A DNA stretch of 64,000 nucleotides from Pseudomonadota bacterium (GCA_023419315.1 JAEZYE010000042.1:5751-69750), one strand, 5' to 3'; shown: positions 42,072 to 51,310, counted from the first letter of the stretch. The notes: generated by a model not told the origin, from the letters alone. Program-made: numbers and translations.

Positions 42072-43094
42072 TCACTTGAACAGGGTTTCCGGATATTCGG
42101 GTTTCTGCTCGCGCGCCAGCAGTTGCTGCAGACCGGCCGCGGGAGTCAGGTCACCGTGCAGCACGGACCGGACGGCGCTGGAAATGGGCAACTCGATCCC
42201 ATTCCGCTCGGCTTGCCGCATCACTTCGTCGGACGCCTGCATGGATTCGACCACCTGACCAATCTCCCGCACGGCTTCGGCGATTGATTGACCGCGTCCC
42301 AAGGCCAGGCCCAGGCGACGGTTGCGCGACAGATCGCCGGTGCAGGTGAGGACCAGATCACCCAGGCCTGCGAGGCCCATCAGTGTTTCCGGCTTTCCGC
42401 CGATGGCGGCTGCCAGACGCAGCATTTCGTTGAGGCCGCGCGTGATCAGTCCCGCGCGTGCATTGAGACCGAGCTGCATCCCATCGGCAACGCCGGTCGC
42501 GACGGCCAGCACGTTCTTCATCGCGCCGCCCAGTTCGGCGCCGACCATGTCATCGCCGGTGTAGGCGCGGAACGCCGGGCCGTGCAGGACTTCGGCGACC
42601 TGTTGCGTGAATCCGGCATCGTGGCCATGCACCGTCACTGCGGTCGGCAGGCCGAGCGCGACTTCCTTGGCGAACGAGGGTCCGGTCACGACGGCGAGCG
42701 TGACATCGGGTCCGAGGATGTCCTCGGCCACTTCGTGCAGGAAGCGACCCGAACCCGGCTCGAAACCCTTGGTCGCCCATGCGACGCCCGCATGCGCAGG
42801 GCGCAACGGCGCCACCAGCTTCAGCGTTTCGGTGAATGCGTGGGAAGGCACGACCACCAGCACGAGATCGGCGTCCTCCAGCGAAGTCGGCAGATCAGTC
42901 GTCGCGCGCAGGTTGCCGGGCAATGCGATGCCCGGCAGGTAGCGCGTGTTTTCGTGCTGTTGATCGATGGCGGTGACGATGGCCTCGTCGCGCCCCCACA
43001 GGCTGACGCGATGGCCATGACTGGCCATCAAAGAGGCCAGCGCGGTGCCCCAGGAGCCCGCGCCGAGAACGGCGATCCTCAACGAATCAGCCAT
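42072..43094 (-). CDS. gpsA: Glycerol-3-phosphate dehydrogenase [NAD(P)+]
   Basis: 340 residues, the usual size. IAVLGAGSWGTALASLMASH is the N-terminal NAD(P) motif; VVTGPSFAKEVALG, GGAMKNVLAVATGVADG (catalytic Lys) and LAGLGDLVLTCTGDLSRNRR are family signatures. It reduces dihydroxyacetone phosphate to sn-glycerol-3-phosphate for phospholipid synthesis, in the cytoplasm. It follows secB by 53 bases; the order rhodanese-secB-gpsA also occurs in E. coli (yibN-grxC-secB-gpsA). Confidence 0.96.
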   Translation of the reverse strand: MADSLRIAVLGAGSWGTALASLMASHGHRVSLWGRDEAIVTAIDQQHENTRYLPGIALPGNLRATTDLPTSLEDADLVLVVVPSHAFTETLKLVAPLRPAHAGVAWATKGFEPGSGRFLHEVAEDILGPDVTLAVVTGPSFAKEVALGLPTAVTVHGHDAGFTQQVAEVLHGPAFRAYTGDDMVGAELGGAMKNVLAVATGVADGMQLGLNARAGLITRGLNEMLRLAAAIGGKPETLMGLAGLGDLVLTCTGDLSRNRRLGLALGRGQSIAEAVREIGQVVESMQASDEVMRQAERNGIELPISSAVRSVLHGDLTPAAGLQQLLAREQKPEYPETLFK

Positions 43095-43147
43095 GCATCA
43101 CCCCCATCGGCGCGTCAGGCGCCACGACGGGATTGTGCCCCATGCGA

Positions 43148-43663
43148 TCAGGCGTTGCCTGCCGGCTCGGTGTTGGCCAGTTCGCCTTCCGCACCCTGCT
43201 GGGCGGCACGCTGGCGCAGCGATTCGGCGTAGAGGGCTTCGAAGTTGATCGGCTGCAGGAAGAACGGCGGGAAGCCGCCGGCCTGGACCAGATCGCTCAC
43301 CAGCTGGCGGACGTACGGGAACAGGATGTTCGGGCACTGCGTGCCGAGCAGGACGTCGATGGCCTGCGCGTCCAGGCCCATGAGGCCGAAGATGCCGGCT
43401 TGCTGGACTTCCGCCACATAGGCGGTCTTGTCGCCGGCCTTGCAGGTCAGCGTCACACCGAGCACGACTTCAAACGCATTCTCGTTCAGGCGCTGCACGC
43501 GCTGGTTGAGGTTGAGCTGCAGGTCCGGCTGGACATTCTCGGTGAAGATGCCCGGTGCGCCCGGCACTTCGAACGAAACGTCCTTGACATAGATCTTTTC
43601 GACGGTGAACGCGACGGCGTTATCGGCCGGCGCGGCGGCGCCGTTGATGTTTTCTTCGGACAT
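43148..43663 (-). CDS. secB: Protein-export chaperone SecB
   Basis: 171 residues. FTVEKIYVKDVSFEVPGAPG at the N terminus and the CPNILFPYVRQLVSDLVQAG and FPPFFLQPINFEALY blocks are invariant in SecB. The tetramer keeps preproteins unfolded and hands them to SecA. The C-terminal 20 residues (QRAAQQGAEGELANTEPAGN) are disordered, as usual. Ribosome site CCGGAG nine bases before the ATG. Middle gene of the rhodanese-secB-gpsA run. Confidence 0.96.
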   Translation of the reverse strand: MSEENINGAAAPADNAVAFTVEKIYVKDVSFEVPGAPGIFTENVQPDLQLNLNQRVQRLNENAFEVVLGVTLTCKAGDKTAYVAEVQQAGIFGLMGLDAQAIDVLLGTQCPNILFPYVRQLVSDLVQAGGFPPFFLQPINFEALYAESLRQRAAQQGAEGELANTEPAGNA

Positions 43664-43749
43664 TTCGTTACTCCGGAATTCGGTGAGCGGAAAAAAGAGG
43701 TGAATTATGGCATGTCTTGGCGGCGCGACCGGCCGTAATCAAGGGCCTG

Positions 43750-44184
43750 TCAGCGACCCTTGACCAGCGGCAGATCCGCTTGCTGCCAGGCGGCGATACC
43801 GCCTTCGAGCCAGTACACCTGGGTGAAGCCGGCCTTCTTCAGGCGCTTGGCGGCCGAGGCCGAACCGTGGCCGGTGCGGCAGACCACGACGACCGGCAGC
43901 GCCTTGGCTGAAGCCAGCAGTTTGCTCTCCGGATCGAACTGGCTCTGCGCCACGTTCTTGCTGCCGGCGATGTGGCCCTTGGTGAAATCGTTGCTCGCGG
44001 ACAGATCCACCACCAGGGCGTTCTCGCGATTGATCAGGCCCGTCAATTCGGCAGGACGCAGCGCCTTGTAGCCACGGAACAGGCTGGACACTTCGGTGTA
44101 GATGATCGCCACGGTGAGGCCGACGAAGGCCAGCGACAGCATGGGGCTGTGGGCGACAAAGGCCTGCAGGGTTTCGAAATTCAC
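43750..44184 (-). CDS. Membrane-anchored rhodanese-like protein (YibN type)
   Basis: 144 residues. One N-terminal membrane helix (about 14-32, LSLAFVGLTVAIIYTEVSSL) and a single rhodanese domain with the active loop VVCRTGHGSASAA (Cys near 103). Sulfur transfer is the family chemistry; for YibN the physiological role is unclear. It is the first of the rhodanese-secB-gpsA genes, and synteny with E. coli supports equivalence to yibN. Confidence 0.9.
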   Translation of the reverse strand: MNFETLQAFVAHSPMLSLAFVGLTVAIIYTEVSSLFRGYKALRPAELTGLINRENALVVDLSASNDFTKGHIAGSKNVAQSQFDPESKLLASAKALPVVVVCRTGHGSASAAKRLKKAGFTQVYWLEGGIAAWQQADLPLVKGR

Positions 44185-44274
44185 GGGGATGCGCGGTTCA
44201 GGACAAACCGCGATTGTCGCATAGCCGATGCGCGCGGCGGCTGCTCCCGCAAGGCGGGAAGCAGGGCGGCCGGA

Positions 44275-44697
44275 TTACTGGCCCTGCCAGAAGTCCGGGA
44301 GGCCGCCGACCAGCCACCAGCGCTTGTCGGTGGCGTTCCAGGACCACCGCTCGCGATAGCGCAGCGTGCGCTCGGCCTGCGTGTGCTTGTTGATGACGCG
44401 AACCTCGATGCTCCGGACTACGGTGCCATCCGGCTCCACATTGGTGTTGAGCTCGCGATAACCGGACACCTGGATCTGTTCGTAGCGCCCCAGCTCGAAC
44501 TCGCCGACGGGATTCTGCTCGGCGTATGCCGGTTCGACGAAACGCACCGCGGATTCGAAATCCCCCCAGCGCACCGCTTCGGCGTAGGCGTCCTGGGTTT
44601 CCTGCAGCTTGGCGCGCTGACGCGATCCCAGGGCGGAAGCACTCGCGGCGGTCGCCAGCAGGCTCAACAGCAGCAGCAGTTTCAAGGCAATACGCAT
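44275..44697 (-). CDS. Exported protein of unknown function
   Basis: 140 residues with a clear signal peptide (LKLLLLLSLLATAASASA). The mature part reads as a small alpha+beta domain with the segments AVRWGDFESAVRFVEPAY and TLRYRERWSWNATDKRWWLV, which resembles NTF2-like or periplasmic DUF domains common in Xanthomonadaceae. No catalytic motif, no lipobox. It sits between the thioesterase gene (24 bases upstream on the same strand) and the rhodanese gene and may be cotranscribed with either. Confidence 0.7.
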   Translation of the reverse strand: MRIALKLLLLLSLLATAASASALGSRQRAKLQETQDAYAEAVRWGDFESAVRFVEPAYAEQNPVGEFELGRYEQIQVSGYRELNTNVEPDGTVVRSIEVRVINKHTQAERTLRYRERWSWNATDKRWWLVGGLPDFWQGQ

Positions 44698-44721
44698 GTG
44701 GACTCCCTTTTGGGCCTGATC

Positions 44722-45180
44722 CTACCGGTTGGCGATGGCGACGAAACGTCCATCCAGCGTGGCGCAAACGCCACCGTCGGGCAGCAGCACCTGCGCGTGC
44801 AGCTGGATGCGTGCGCGACCGCGCTGGCGCAGCGTCGACAGAAACGTCTCCCAGTGTTCGCCGCCGGCTGCACGGGCCTCGGCAGCGAGGTCCGAACGCA
44901 GGGGCGCGAGGTAGCGCACCTGGCTGTCCGCCACGTAGATTTCGGCGCGCTCACCTGCCAGTTCCAGTTGCAGTGTGGCCAGGCCCCAGCCGGCCAGCGT
45001 CATCAGCGACGTCAGGCTGCCGCCGAAAGCGGTGCCCTTGTCATTGACGTTGGCGCCGAGCGGCGCGTGCAGATGCAGGGCGCCGTCTTCGTAGCGCACG
45101 ACCTCGACCTGCATGGCCGCTACCGGCGGCATGCCGGCGTATTCGCGACGCAGGGTCGCCAGCGCGTGTTCGACGCCCAT
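44722..45180 (-). CDS. Thioesterase (YiiD C-terminal/hotdog domain)
   Basis: 152 residues of hotdog fold. NDKGTAFGGSLTSLMTLAGW is the central helix with the substrate-binding region, followed by VADSQVRYLAPLRSDL and a C-terminal strand LLPDGGVCATLDGRFVAI, the layout of YiiD_C thioesterases. It should hydrolyse acyl-CoA or acyl-ACP; the chain length is unknown. ATG at 45180; the start lies 16 bases from the divergent hemD ATG, so the two genes share a very short promoter region. Confidence 0.8.
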   Translation of the reverse strand: MGVEHALATLRREYAGMPPVAAMQVEVVRYEDGALHLHAPLGANVNDKGTAFGGSLTSLMTLAGWGLATLQLELAGERAEIYVADSQVRYLAPLRSDLAAEARAAGGEHWETFLSTLRQRGRARIQLHAQVLLPDGGVCATLDGRFVAIANR

Positions 45181-45184
45181 CGCA

Positions 45185-45190
45185 GATAAT
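45185..45190 (+). promoter_or_regulatory. -10 box of hemD, probably leaderless
   Basis: GATAAT ends six bases before the hemD ATG at 45197, so transcription would start at or next to the A of ATG. No ribosome site precedes it. The -35 region would fall inside the first codons of the divergent thioesterase gene. Confidence 0.45.
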
Positions 45191-45196
45191 CCGCCC

Positions 45197-45973
45197 ATGG
45201 CTTTGCAGACAAAGAACGACGGATGGTACGTGATCTCGCTGCGCCCACAAGGCGAACACGCGGCGTTGCGGCGTGCGGCGGGGCACCTGGGCGCACGCCT
45301 CATCGCGCTTTCACCGTGGCGCATCCGCACGCGTACTGACGACGCGACGCGGGCCAGCCTGGCGAAGGCGCTATCGGCGGACATGGTGTTGTTCACGAGT
45401 CCCGCGGCGGTCGCGTCGGCCGCCGAGCTCGCGCCGTTGCGTGCAGCGGACGGCCAGACCTGGCTGGCCGTGGGCGGCGGCACCGCATCGGCGTTGCAGC
45501 GGCACGGGATCGAAGGCGTGCTGCATCCGCAGCGCATGGACAGCGAGGGCTTGCTCGCCTTGCCGGCGCTTGCGCAGGTGGACGGACGGTCGATTGGCTT
45601 CGTCAGTGCGCCGGACGGCCGCAACCTGCTGGCGCCGACACTGGCTGCGCGGGGTGCGCGGCTGCTGCGTGCCGATGTCTACGCGCGCGAAGACGTGCCG
45701 TTGCGCACACACGCGCTGGATGCATGGCAGCCCCCGGCTTCGGCGTTCGTCCTGATCAGCAGTGGCGGCGCACTTGACCGCGTGATGGACCGGCTTGCGT
45801 ATGACGCACGTACCCGGTTGCTCGGCGCCACTGCCGTCGTCGCCAGCGACCGGCTCGCGCGCCAGGCAAGCGCGGCGGGTTTCGCGCGCGTGCTGCAGGC
45901 CGAAGGGCCGCGTGATGCGCAGCTGCTGCGAACGGCCGCCGACGCGGCTTCGCAGGGGGATCCGCTAGCATGA
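45197..45973 (+). CDS. hemD: Uroporphyrinogen-III synthase HemD
   Basis: 258 residues. HemD closes hydroxymethylbilane with inversion of ring D. The family is weakly conserved; recognisable are VISLRPQGEHAALRRAA, VLFTSPAAVASAAEL, WLAVGGGTASALQRHG and SIGFVSAPDGRNLLAPTLAA, which mark the two alternating domains. Position before hemX and hemY supports it. hemC is not adjacent in this window, unlike in enterics. The last gene end is 34 bases from hemX. Confidence 0.88.
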   Translation: MALQTKNDGWYVISLRPQGEHAALRRAAGHLGARLIALSPWRIRTRTDDATRASLAKALSADMVLFTSPAAVASAAELAPLRAADGQTWLAVGGGTASALQRHGIEGVLHPQRMDSEGLLALPALAQVDGRSIGFVSAPDGRNLLAPTLAARGARLLRADVYAREDVPLRTHALDAWQPPASAFVLISSGGALDRVMDRLAYDARTRLLGATAVVASDRLARQASAAGFARVLQAEGPRDAQLLRTAADAASQGDPLA

Positions 45974-46007
45974 CTTCGCAGTTCGACAGCAACACAAGGA
46001 TGACCCG

Positions 46008-47036
46008 GTGACCGACGACACGATGCCTCCTTCCCGTTTTCGCGCCTGGCGCGGCCTCGCCTTCCTGCTGCTGATACTCGGGCTGGCGGCTGCGGCGGTG
46101 CTGGGCTGGCGGGCATGGCAGGCGCGTGATTCCCGGGAGCAGGCGCGTGCAGCCGACGGAGCGCAGCGGGTCGCGGCGCTGGAGCAGCGCATGGAATCGT
46201 TGCGCCGCGATCAACGCACGCTCAACCAACGATTGCAGGACGCCGTAGCCACCAACCGCGTGCTGCGCGATGAAGTGCTCGGGCTGGGCCAGCGCGGTGC
46301 GCTGCTCGAAGAAAGCGTGGCCCGGCTCTCTGATCCGAGCCGTCACGGTGCCCAGGCGTTGCGGCTGGATGAAGCCGAACTGCTGCTGACGCTGGGCGGC
46401 CAGCGCCTGCGCGTGGCGGATGATCTGGACGGCGCCCGCCGCGCCTATGCGTTGGCCGCGGGTGTGCTCGACGGCATCGATGACTATCGATTGCTCAACC
46501 TCAAACAGGTGCTCAAGCAGGAACGTGCGGCGCTGGAATCGCTGGGCGAGGGACCGCGTGTCCGCGCGGAGCGTCAACTGGATGCATTGGCCGCCCGGCT
46601 CGATGCGCTGCCGGACGACACGCGACCGATGGCGACCGACACACGTTCCAAATGGCAGCGCTGGCTCGCGCCGCTCATGCAGGTCCGGACCACGCGCGCC
46701 GCCGGTGTCGTCACGCCGTCTGATCGCGACGCCGCCGAAGCTGCATTGCGGATCGAGGTCAGTCTTGCGCGCGCGGCGCTCGAGCGCGCCGACCGGACCG
46801 GCTTCGACGCAGCGCTTGATCGCATCGGGATGTGGACGCTGCGGCTGTGGCCGGAATCGCCGGCGCGGGCGCAGATCCGCCAGCAGATCGCGACATTGAA
46901 GCAGCAGCCGTTGCGCAGCGCGACGCCCGTCCTCGGCAGTACGCTGGAGCAGTTGCAGGCCCTGCGCAACGCTGGACTGAGACTGTCGCCCGCGCCTTCC
47001 TCGCCCACGATGAGCTTGCCGGAGACCACGCCATGA
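46008..47036 (+). CDS. hemX: HemX-like membrane protein
   Basis: 342 residues. One N-terminal membrane helix (about 13-32, GLAFLLLILGLAAAAVLGW), a coiled coil (VAALEQRMESLRRDQRTLNQ) and a C-terminal domain with LDEAELLLTLGGQRLRVADD and DDYRLLNLKQVLKQERAALE, as in HemX. Often annotated as uroporphyrinogen C-methyltransferase, but it has no SAM-binding methylase domain, so that name is not warranted. The GTG at 46008 has AAGGA seven bases upstream. Its stop overlaps the hemY start by four bases. Confidence 0.88.
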   Translation: MTDDTMPPSRFRAWRGLAFLLLILGLAAAAVLGWRAWQARDSREQARAADGAQRVAALEQRMESLRRDQRTLNQRLQDAVATNRVLRDEVLGLGQRGALLEESVARLSDPSRHGAQALRLDEAELLLTLGGQRLRVADDLDGARRAYALAAGVLDGIDDYRLLNLKQVLKQERAALESLGEGPRVRAERQLDALAARLDALPDDTRPMATDTRSKWQRWLAPLMQVRTTRAAGVVTPSDRDAAEAALRIEVSLARAALERADRTGFDAALDRIGMWTLRLWPESPARAQIRQQIATLKQQPLRSATPVLGSTLEQLQALRNAGLRLSPAPSSPTMSLPETTP

Positions 47037-48298
47037 AGATCTTCCGCACCACGCTCGTCCTGTTGATGCTGGTCGCGCTGGGCGTGCTGGCGGCACAGTG
47101 GCTGGCGAGCCAGGAACACATGCGCGACTTCGGGCGCGTATTCGTGCAGTTCGGTGGCTACGACTGGGAAACCGACGTCCCGCGTGCAGTGATTTCATTG
47201 CTGCTGGTCGGCTTCGTGCTGTGGCTGATCTGGAAGCTCGTCGCGCTGCCGTTCCGCACCTGGGGCCGCTATCGGCGGAAGCAGGCGCGTGCGCGCCTGA
47301 TCGAAGGGCTGGATGCCTTGCACGCCGGTCAGTGGACGCGTGCGGAAAAGCTGCTCGACAAAGCCGCGGAAGATGCCGAGGTGGGCGCAATCGCGCGGGT
47401 GGCTGCCGTGCGCGCGGCGGACGCACGTGGCGATGACGCCGCGGCACAGCGAAGGCTGGATGAGTTGGCGGCCCGCAATGCCTCTGCGCATGCGTTGCTG
47501 GTCGCCGAACGCGCGCTGGCAAGGCAATCCCCGGCGGAAGCGCTGGGCGCGCTCGATGCTGCGCATGTCCAGCCACTTCCGCCACGCGGCCTCGCGCTGC
47601 GTTCCGAAGCCCTGGTTGCGCTGGCGCGCAGCGGCGAAGCGTACGGCCTGCTGGGCGCGATGAAGCAGCAGCAGTCACTGTCGCCTGCCCGGCTGGCTGT
47701 CCTGGAAATCCAGTTGGCAGCGCAATCGGTCCGCGAGGCCGGCGATGCCAACGTGCTGGCCGAACGCTGGGAATCGTTGCCCAAGGCGTTGCGCAACGAA
47801 CCGCCTGTCGTGGCGGCCTACGCCGAACGTGCCGCGGCAATGCGCTGGGACGATGCCGCCATCCGCAGCCTCGAATCCGCGATCGACGCGCGCTGGGACG
47901 AATCGCTGGTGGCGCTGTATGGCCAATTGCCGGTGGGCAAATCCGACTCGCGTCGGGCCAGCGCGCAGCGCTGGTTGCAGGCCCACTCGGACAGTCCGGC
48001 GCTGCTGGTCACGCTGGCACGGTTGGCGCGCCAGCAAGGTCAATGGCCGCAGGCGCAGGAGTTCCTGCACCGCGCGCTCGCGCAGGGCGCCAATGCAGAA
48101 GCCTGGGAAGAACTCGGCGAAAGCTTTGCAGCGGCGGGGGACGCGAACTCGGCGCAGCTGAGCTACGTCAATGCTCTGCGCGTGCGTCGCGGACAGGCTG
48201 CGGTTGAATTGCCGGGACGTGACCTGCGGCAGAAGATCTTCGATCAGGCCGTCGGCGAGGAACGCGACGAACACGGCCTGCCGCGCCTGCGCAGCTGA
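47033..48298 (+). CDS. hemY: HemY TPR membrane protein
   Basis: 421 residues. Two N-terminal membrane helices (about 5-24 and 43-65), then TPR repeats: LIEGLDALHAGQWTRAEKLL, AWEELGESFAAAGDANSAQL and others. This is the Proteobacterial HemY of the hemDXY cluster (not protoporphyrinogen oxidase, which carries the same name in Bacillus). Its role in tetrapyrrole synthesis is indirect and unproven. ATGA overlap with hemX. Confidence 0.9.
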   Translation: MKIFRTTLVLLMLVALGVLAAQWLASQEHMRDFGRVFVQFGGYDWETDVPRAVISLLLVGFVLWLIWKLVALPFRTWGRYRRKQARARLIEGLDALHAGQWTRAEKLLDKAAEDAEVGAIARVAAVRAADARGDDAAAQRRLDELAARNASAHALLVAERALARQSPAEALGALDAAHVQPLPPRGLALRSEALVALARSGEAYGLLGAMKQQQSLSPARLAVLEIQLAAQSVREAGDANVLAERWESLPKALRNEPPVVAAYAERAAAMRWDDAAIRSLESAIDARWDESLVALYGQLPVGKSDSRRASAQRWLQAHSDSPALLVTLARLARQQGQWPQAQEFLHRALAQGANAEAWEELGESFAAAGDANSAQLSYVNALRVRRGQAAVELPGRDLRQKIFDQAVGEERDEHGLPRLRS

Positions 48299-48323
48299 GG
48301 CAATTCTGTTTGTCATCTGAATC

Positions 48324-48344
48324 GGGGCGAAGCAGGTTCGCCCC
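48324..48344 (+). terminator. Hairpin after hemY
   Basis: GGGGCGAA-GCAGG-TTCGCCCC, an eight-pair stem 26 bases after the hemY stop, followed by TTGCC. The T run is poor, so this is a weak terminator or 3'-end stabiliser. Confidence 0.5.
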
Positions 48345-48438
48345 TTGCCTGCGGCACGCAAACGAACGCATGAAGGCGGTAGCGTCCACGTCCGATCAGG
48401 TCATTGCGTAAGTTGCCGGGCAGCCACCCGGCCCCGAT

Positions 48439-49719
48439 TCAGCGCTCCAGAATCGCAACGACGCCCATGCCACCGGCGGTACAGATCGAGATCAGGCAGC
48501 GGCCGCCGCCACGTTGCTTGAGTTCCTTCGCGGCAGTGGCGACGATGCGCGCGCCCGTCGCCGCAAACGGATGTCCGGTCGCCAGCGAGGAGCCGTTGGG
48601 ATTCAACCGGGCCGGGTCGATGCGGCCCAGCGGCGCGTCCAGGCCGAGGCGATTGCGGCAGTAGTCCTCGCTCTCCCACGCACGCAGCGTGCACAGTACC
48701 TGTGCGGCGAACGCCTCGTGGATTTCGTAGAAGTCGAAATCCTGCAGGCTCAACCCGTGCCGCTTGAGCATCTCGGGAACAGCGACCGTCGGCGCCATCA
48801 GCAGGCCTTCGCCGTGCACGAAATCGACGGCGGACACCTGCGCATCACGCAGATAGGCCAGCGGCTCGTGACCGTGCGCTCGCGCCCAGTCTTCGCTCGC
48901 CAGCAACACCGCCGCGGCGCCGTCGGTCAGCGGGGTCGAATTGGCCGCCGTCAGGGTGCCGCGGCCGGAGACCTTGTCGAACGCCGGCTTGAGCGTGGCC
49001 AGTTTTTCCAGCGACGTATCCGGTCGCAGGATGTTGTCGCGCTCGACGCCGCGGAACGGTGCGATCAGATCCGCAAAGAACCCGCGCTCGTACGCGGCGG
49101 CCAGCTTGAGGTGCGAAGACACCGCGAGCTCGTCCTGCGAATCACGCGAGATGTTCCATTCCTTCGCCATGTCTTCGCAGTGATCACCCATGCTCTTGCC
49201 GGTGCGCGGCTCGGCGACACCGGGAAACTCGGGCTTGAGCTCACTGATCTTGAAGCCCTTCACCAGCGTGCGGATCTTGTCCTGCGTGGTCTTCGCGCGA
49301 TTGGCGGCGAGGATGCGCGCCCGCAGTTTCTTGCCGTAGACGATCGGCACGTCGGACGTGGTGTCCGAACCTCCACCGATGCCGGATTCGATCTGGCCCA
49401 GCGCAATCTTGTTGGCGATCGTGATGATGCTGTCGAGGCTGGTACCGCAGGCGCGCTGCAGGGTGATGCCCGGCGTCAGCGGCGACAGGCCGGACGAAAG
49501 CGCCGCCTCGCGGCCGAGGTTCCAGTCGCTGGAATGCTTGATCACCGCACCCATCGCGACTTCGCCGAGCTGCTGCCCGTGCAGGCCGAAACGCTCCACC
49601 AGCGCGCCTAGCGTGCGCACCGACATGCCCAGGTTCCCCACATCCGCATATGCCGTGTTCTGGCGGCAGAACGGAATGCGGACGCCGCCGAGGATGGCGA
49701 CGGGACGGGCAACTGGCAT
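48439..49719 (-). CDS. Acetyl-CoA C-acyltransferase (FadI-like thiolase)
   Basis: 426 residues. Active-site Cys91 in TLQRACGTSLD, then IHEAFAAQ, NPNGSSLATGHPFAATGAR (catalytic His) and CTAGGMG near the C terminus. The length and the IVYGKKLRARILAANRAKT loop favour the FadI branch of beta-oxidation thiolases over PhaA-type biosynthetic enzymes. It cleaves 3-ketoacyl-CoA with CoA. A fadJ partner is not in the window. The ATG at 49719 (MPVARPVAI) begins the conserved block; an in-frame ATG 12 bases upstream is the alternative. Confidence 0.92.
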   Translation of the reverse strand: MPVARPVAILGGVRIPFCRQNTAYADVGNLGMSVRTLGALVERFGLHGQQLGEVAMGAVIKHSSDWNLGREAALSSGLSPLTPGITLQRACGTSLDSIITIANKIALGQIESGIGGGSDTTSDVPIVYGKKLRARILAANRAKTTQDKIRTLVKGFKISELKPEFPGVAEPRTGKSMGDHCEDMAKEWNISRDSQDELAVSSHLKLAAAYERGFFADLIAPFRGVERDNILRPDTSLEKLATLKPAFDKVSGRGTLTAANSTPLTDGAAAVLLASEDWARAHGHEPLAYLRDAQVSAVDFVHGEGLLMAPTVAVPEMLKRHGLSLQDFDFYEIHEAFAAQVLCTLRAWESEDYCRNRLGLDAPLGRIDPARLNPNGSSLATGHPFAATGARIVATAAKELKQRGGGRCLISICTAGGMGVVAILER

Positions 49720-49815
49720 GGAGGACCTCATCGGCAGACGGCTGAATCGGACGCCGCGGCGGCGGCAGGCATAATGCAAGTGTAAGGCTCCCCATCATCA
49801 TCGCCAAACACCGAC

Positions 49816-50703
49816 ATGACTGCTTCAGACAACATTGCCTGCATACGCGGATTTCTAGCGCTCGAGCTTTCCGCCGGCGGCGCGCCGAACGTGGCTGCGC
49901 TGCGTCCTGCAGAGGCAGGCGTGCTGGTCGAACGCGTCGGTCGCGATCTGGCCATGCTGGTGCCTGAAATCCGCGAACTCGATCTTGCTCTGGCCACGGC
50001 GCATTTCGATCCGGCCGAAGCCCTGCGACCTGGCTGGCCGCTGCACATGCGTCTGGAAGAACTGCATCAGCGTGCTCCGGGCCGCAACAGCGGGCCGCGC
50101 TTGATCGCGTTCGGTGCGGACGAGAACGGTGACATCCCGTTGCCGTTCCAGGCGGCGGATGACCTTCGCGGCGGACCGCTGCGCCTGCTGCCGTTCGTCC
50201 TCACGGGCAGCGATGACCATACGCTCGCATCCGTGGCCGAACGGTTGGAAGAAGTGCTGCTGGAAACCGGGATGGCGCAGGCCGATACCGCGCTGCTGGT
50301 ACAGCAGGCGTTCGACGCGCAGATCGAACACGCGCGCTACCTGACGCTGCACGATCTCGCCGCGATGACCGCCATGCAGTACGGCCACGGCGGACTCGAT
50401 GCACTGTGGCCGATCATCGAAACCGCGCTGCTCGCGCCGGAACAGGATGCGTGGCTGGATGCGCCGCCGGAACCGCTGTTGCGCTACACCGATGGCGAAG
50501 TCCGGATCGCGCTGCTTGAACCCGCCGCGTGGCGCAAGCGCTACGCGCCCGATGAATCCACCGACGAACGCCTGGAACGCGCGTACCAGTTCTTCCAGGC
50601 GCGCCAGCAGCAGTTCGCCGCGGTGCTGGAAGCGCATGGCATCCCGGTGACCTTCGCGCATTGTCCTGCCGCCGAGGATCCCTGCCAGGCCTTGATCGCC
50701 TGA
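49816..50703 (+). CDS. Conserved protein of unknown function, soluble
   Basis: 295 residues, acidic, no signal peptide or membrane helix. No domain is recognised. Features: a Leu/Ala-rich N-terminal helix, GPRLIAFGADENGDIPLPFQ and GGPLRLLPFVLTGSDDHTLA near the middle, DLAAMTAMQYGHGGLDALWP, and a C-terminal ERAYQFFQARQQQFAAVLEA helix. It is coherent coding sequence with strong codon bias. The gene is divergent from the thiolase gene; upstream CATAAT (49770-49775) can serve as a -10 box. It may be lineage-specific. Confidence 0.75.
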   Translation: MTASDNIACIRGFLALELSAGGAPNVAALRPAEAGVLVERVGRDLAMLVPEIRELDLALATAHFDPAEALRPGWPLHMRLEELHQRAPGRNSGPRLIAFGADENGDIPLPFQAADDLRGGPLRLLPFVLTGSDDHTLASVAERLEEVLLETGMAQADTALLVQQAFDAQIEHARYLTLHDLAAMTAMQYGHGGLDALWPIIETALLAPEQDAWLDAPPEPLLRYTDGEVRIALLEPAAWRKRYAPDESTDERLERAYQFFQARQQQFAAVLEAHGIPVTFAHCPAAEDPCQALIA

Positions 50704-50758
50704 TTGCAGGGAATCGACGCACGCGCCTGACCGGTGCGTGCGTCGGGTTTCGCGAACG

Positions 50759-51310
50759 TTACTGCGCCGCAATCACGCCGCACGCCACGCGGGCGCCGGC
50801 ATTGCCCGCGGGCTGGCTGCTGTAGTCATCCGGCGAGGCGTGCACGACGAGCGCGCGATTGGCGATGTCGTTCGCTGCGCCACCGCCCAGGGTGACGCCG
50901 CGCACGTGCACATTCACCTTCGCCACGCCTTCGGCGTTGGCGACGATGTTGTCCATGTCGCCGGCATGATGCGCTCCGGCATTGGCACGGCCGTGTGCGG
51001 TTCCGGCGGGATTGAAGTGCGGACCCGCGCTGCTGGCATCGGCGGCGCTGCAGTCGCCTTTCTCGTGCACATGGAAACCGTGCGTGCTGTTCGCGGGCAG
51101 GCCGCCGACTTCACCGGTGAGATGCACGCCGTCGCTCATCGGCATCAGCGTGATGCGGCCGCTGACCAGACTGCCCGATGCGGAGGCGAGGTTCGCCACG
51201 CCCTGTCTGGCGGTGCTGCTGGCCTGCGGCGCCGCGGGCGTCGGCGCCGGTGAACTGCCGCAAGCGGTGAGGCCCAGTGCCGCCGCCGCGGCCAACAATG
51301 CGATGCGCAT
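50759..51310 (-). CDS. sodC: Cu,Zn superoxide dismutase, lipoprotein form
   Basis: 183 residues. Lipobox GLTAC (Cys17), then a Ser/Pro/Thr linker and the SOD domain. Metal ligands: HGFHVHEKGDC (two Cu His), GPHFNPAGTAHG and NAGAHHAGDMDN (bridging and Zn His, Zn Asp) and ALVVHASPDDY (Cu His); ARVACGVI supplies the disulfide Cys. It removes superoxide in the periplasm or on the outer membrane. The lipid-anchored form is known in other bacteria. ATG at 51310. Confidence 0.93.
   Translation of the reverse strand: MRIALLAAAAALGLTACGSSPAPTPAAPQASSTARQGVANLASASGSLVSGRITLMPMSDGVHLTGEVGGLPANSTHGFHVHEKGDCSAADASSAGPHFNPAGTAHGRANAGAHHAGDMDNIVANAEGVAKVNVHVRGVTLGGGAANDIANRALVVHASPDDYSSQPAGNAGARVACGVIAAQ

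Noticed and set aside
46008..47036. Uroporphyrinogen-III C-methyltransferase
   Set aside because: The usual automatic name for HemX, but no SAM-binding methylase domain is present.
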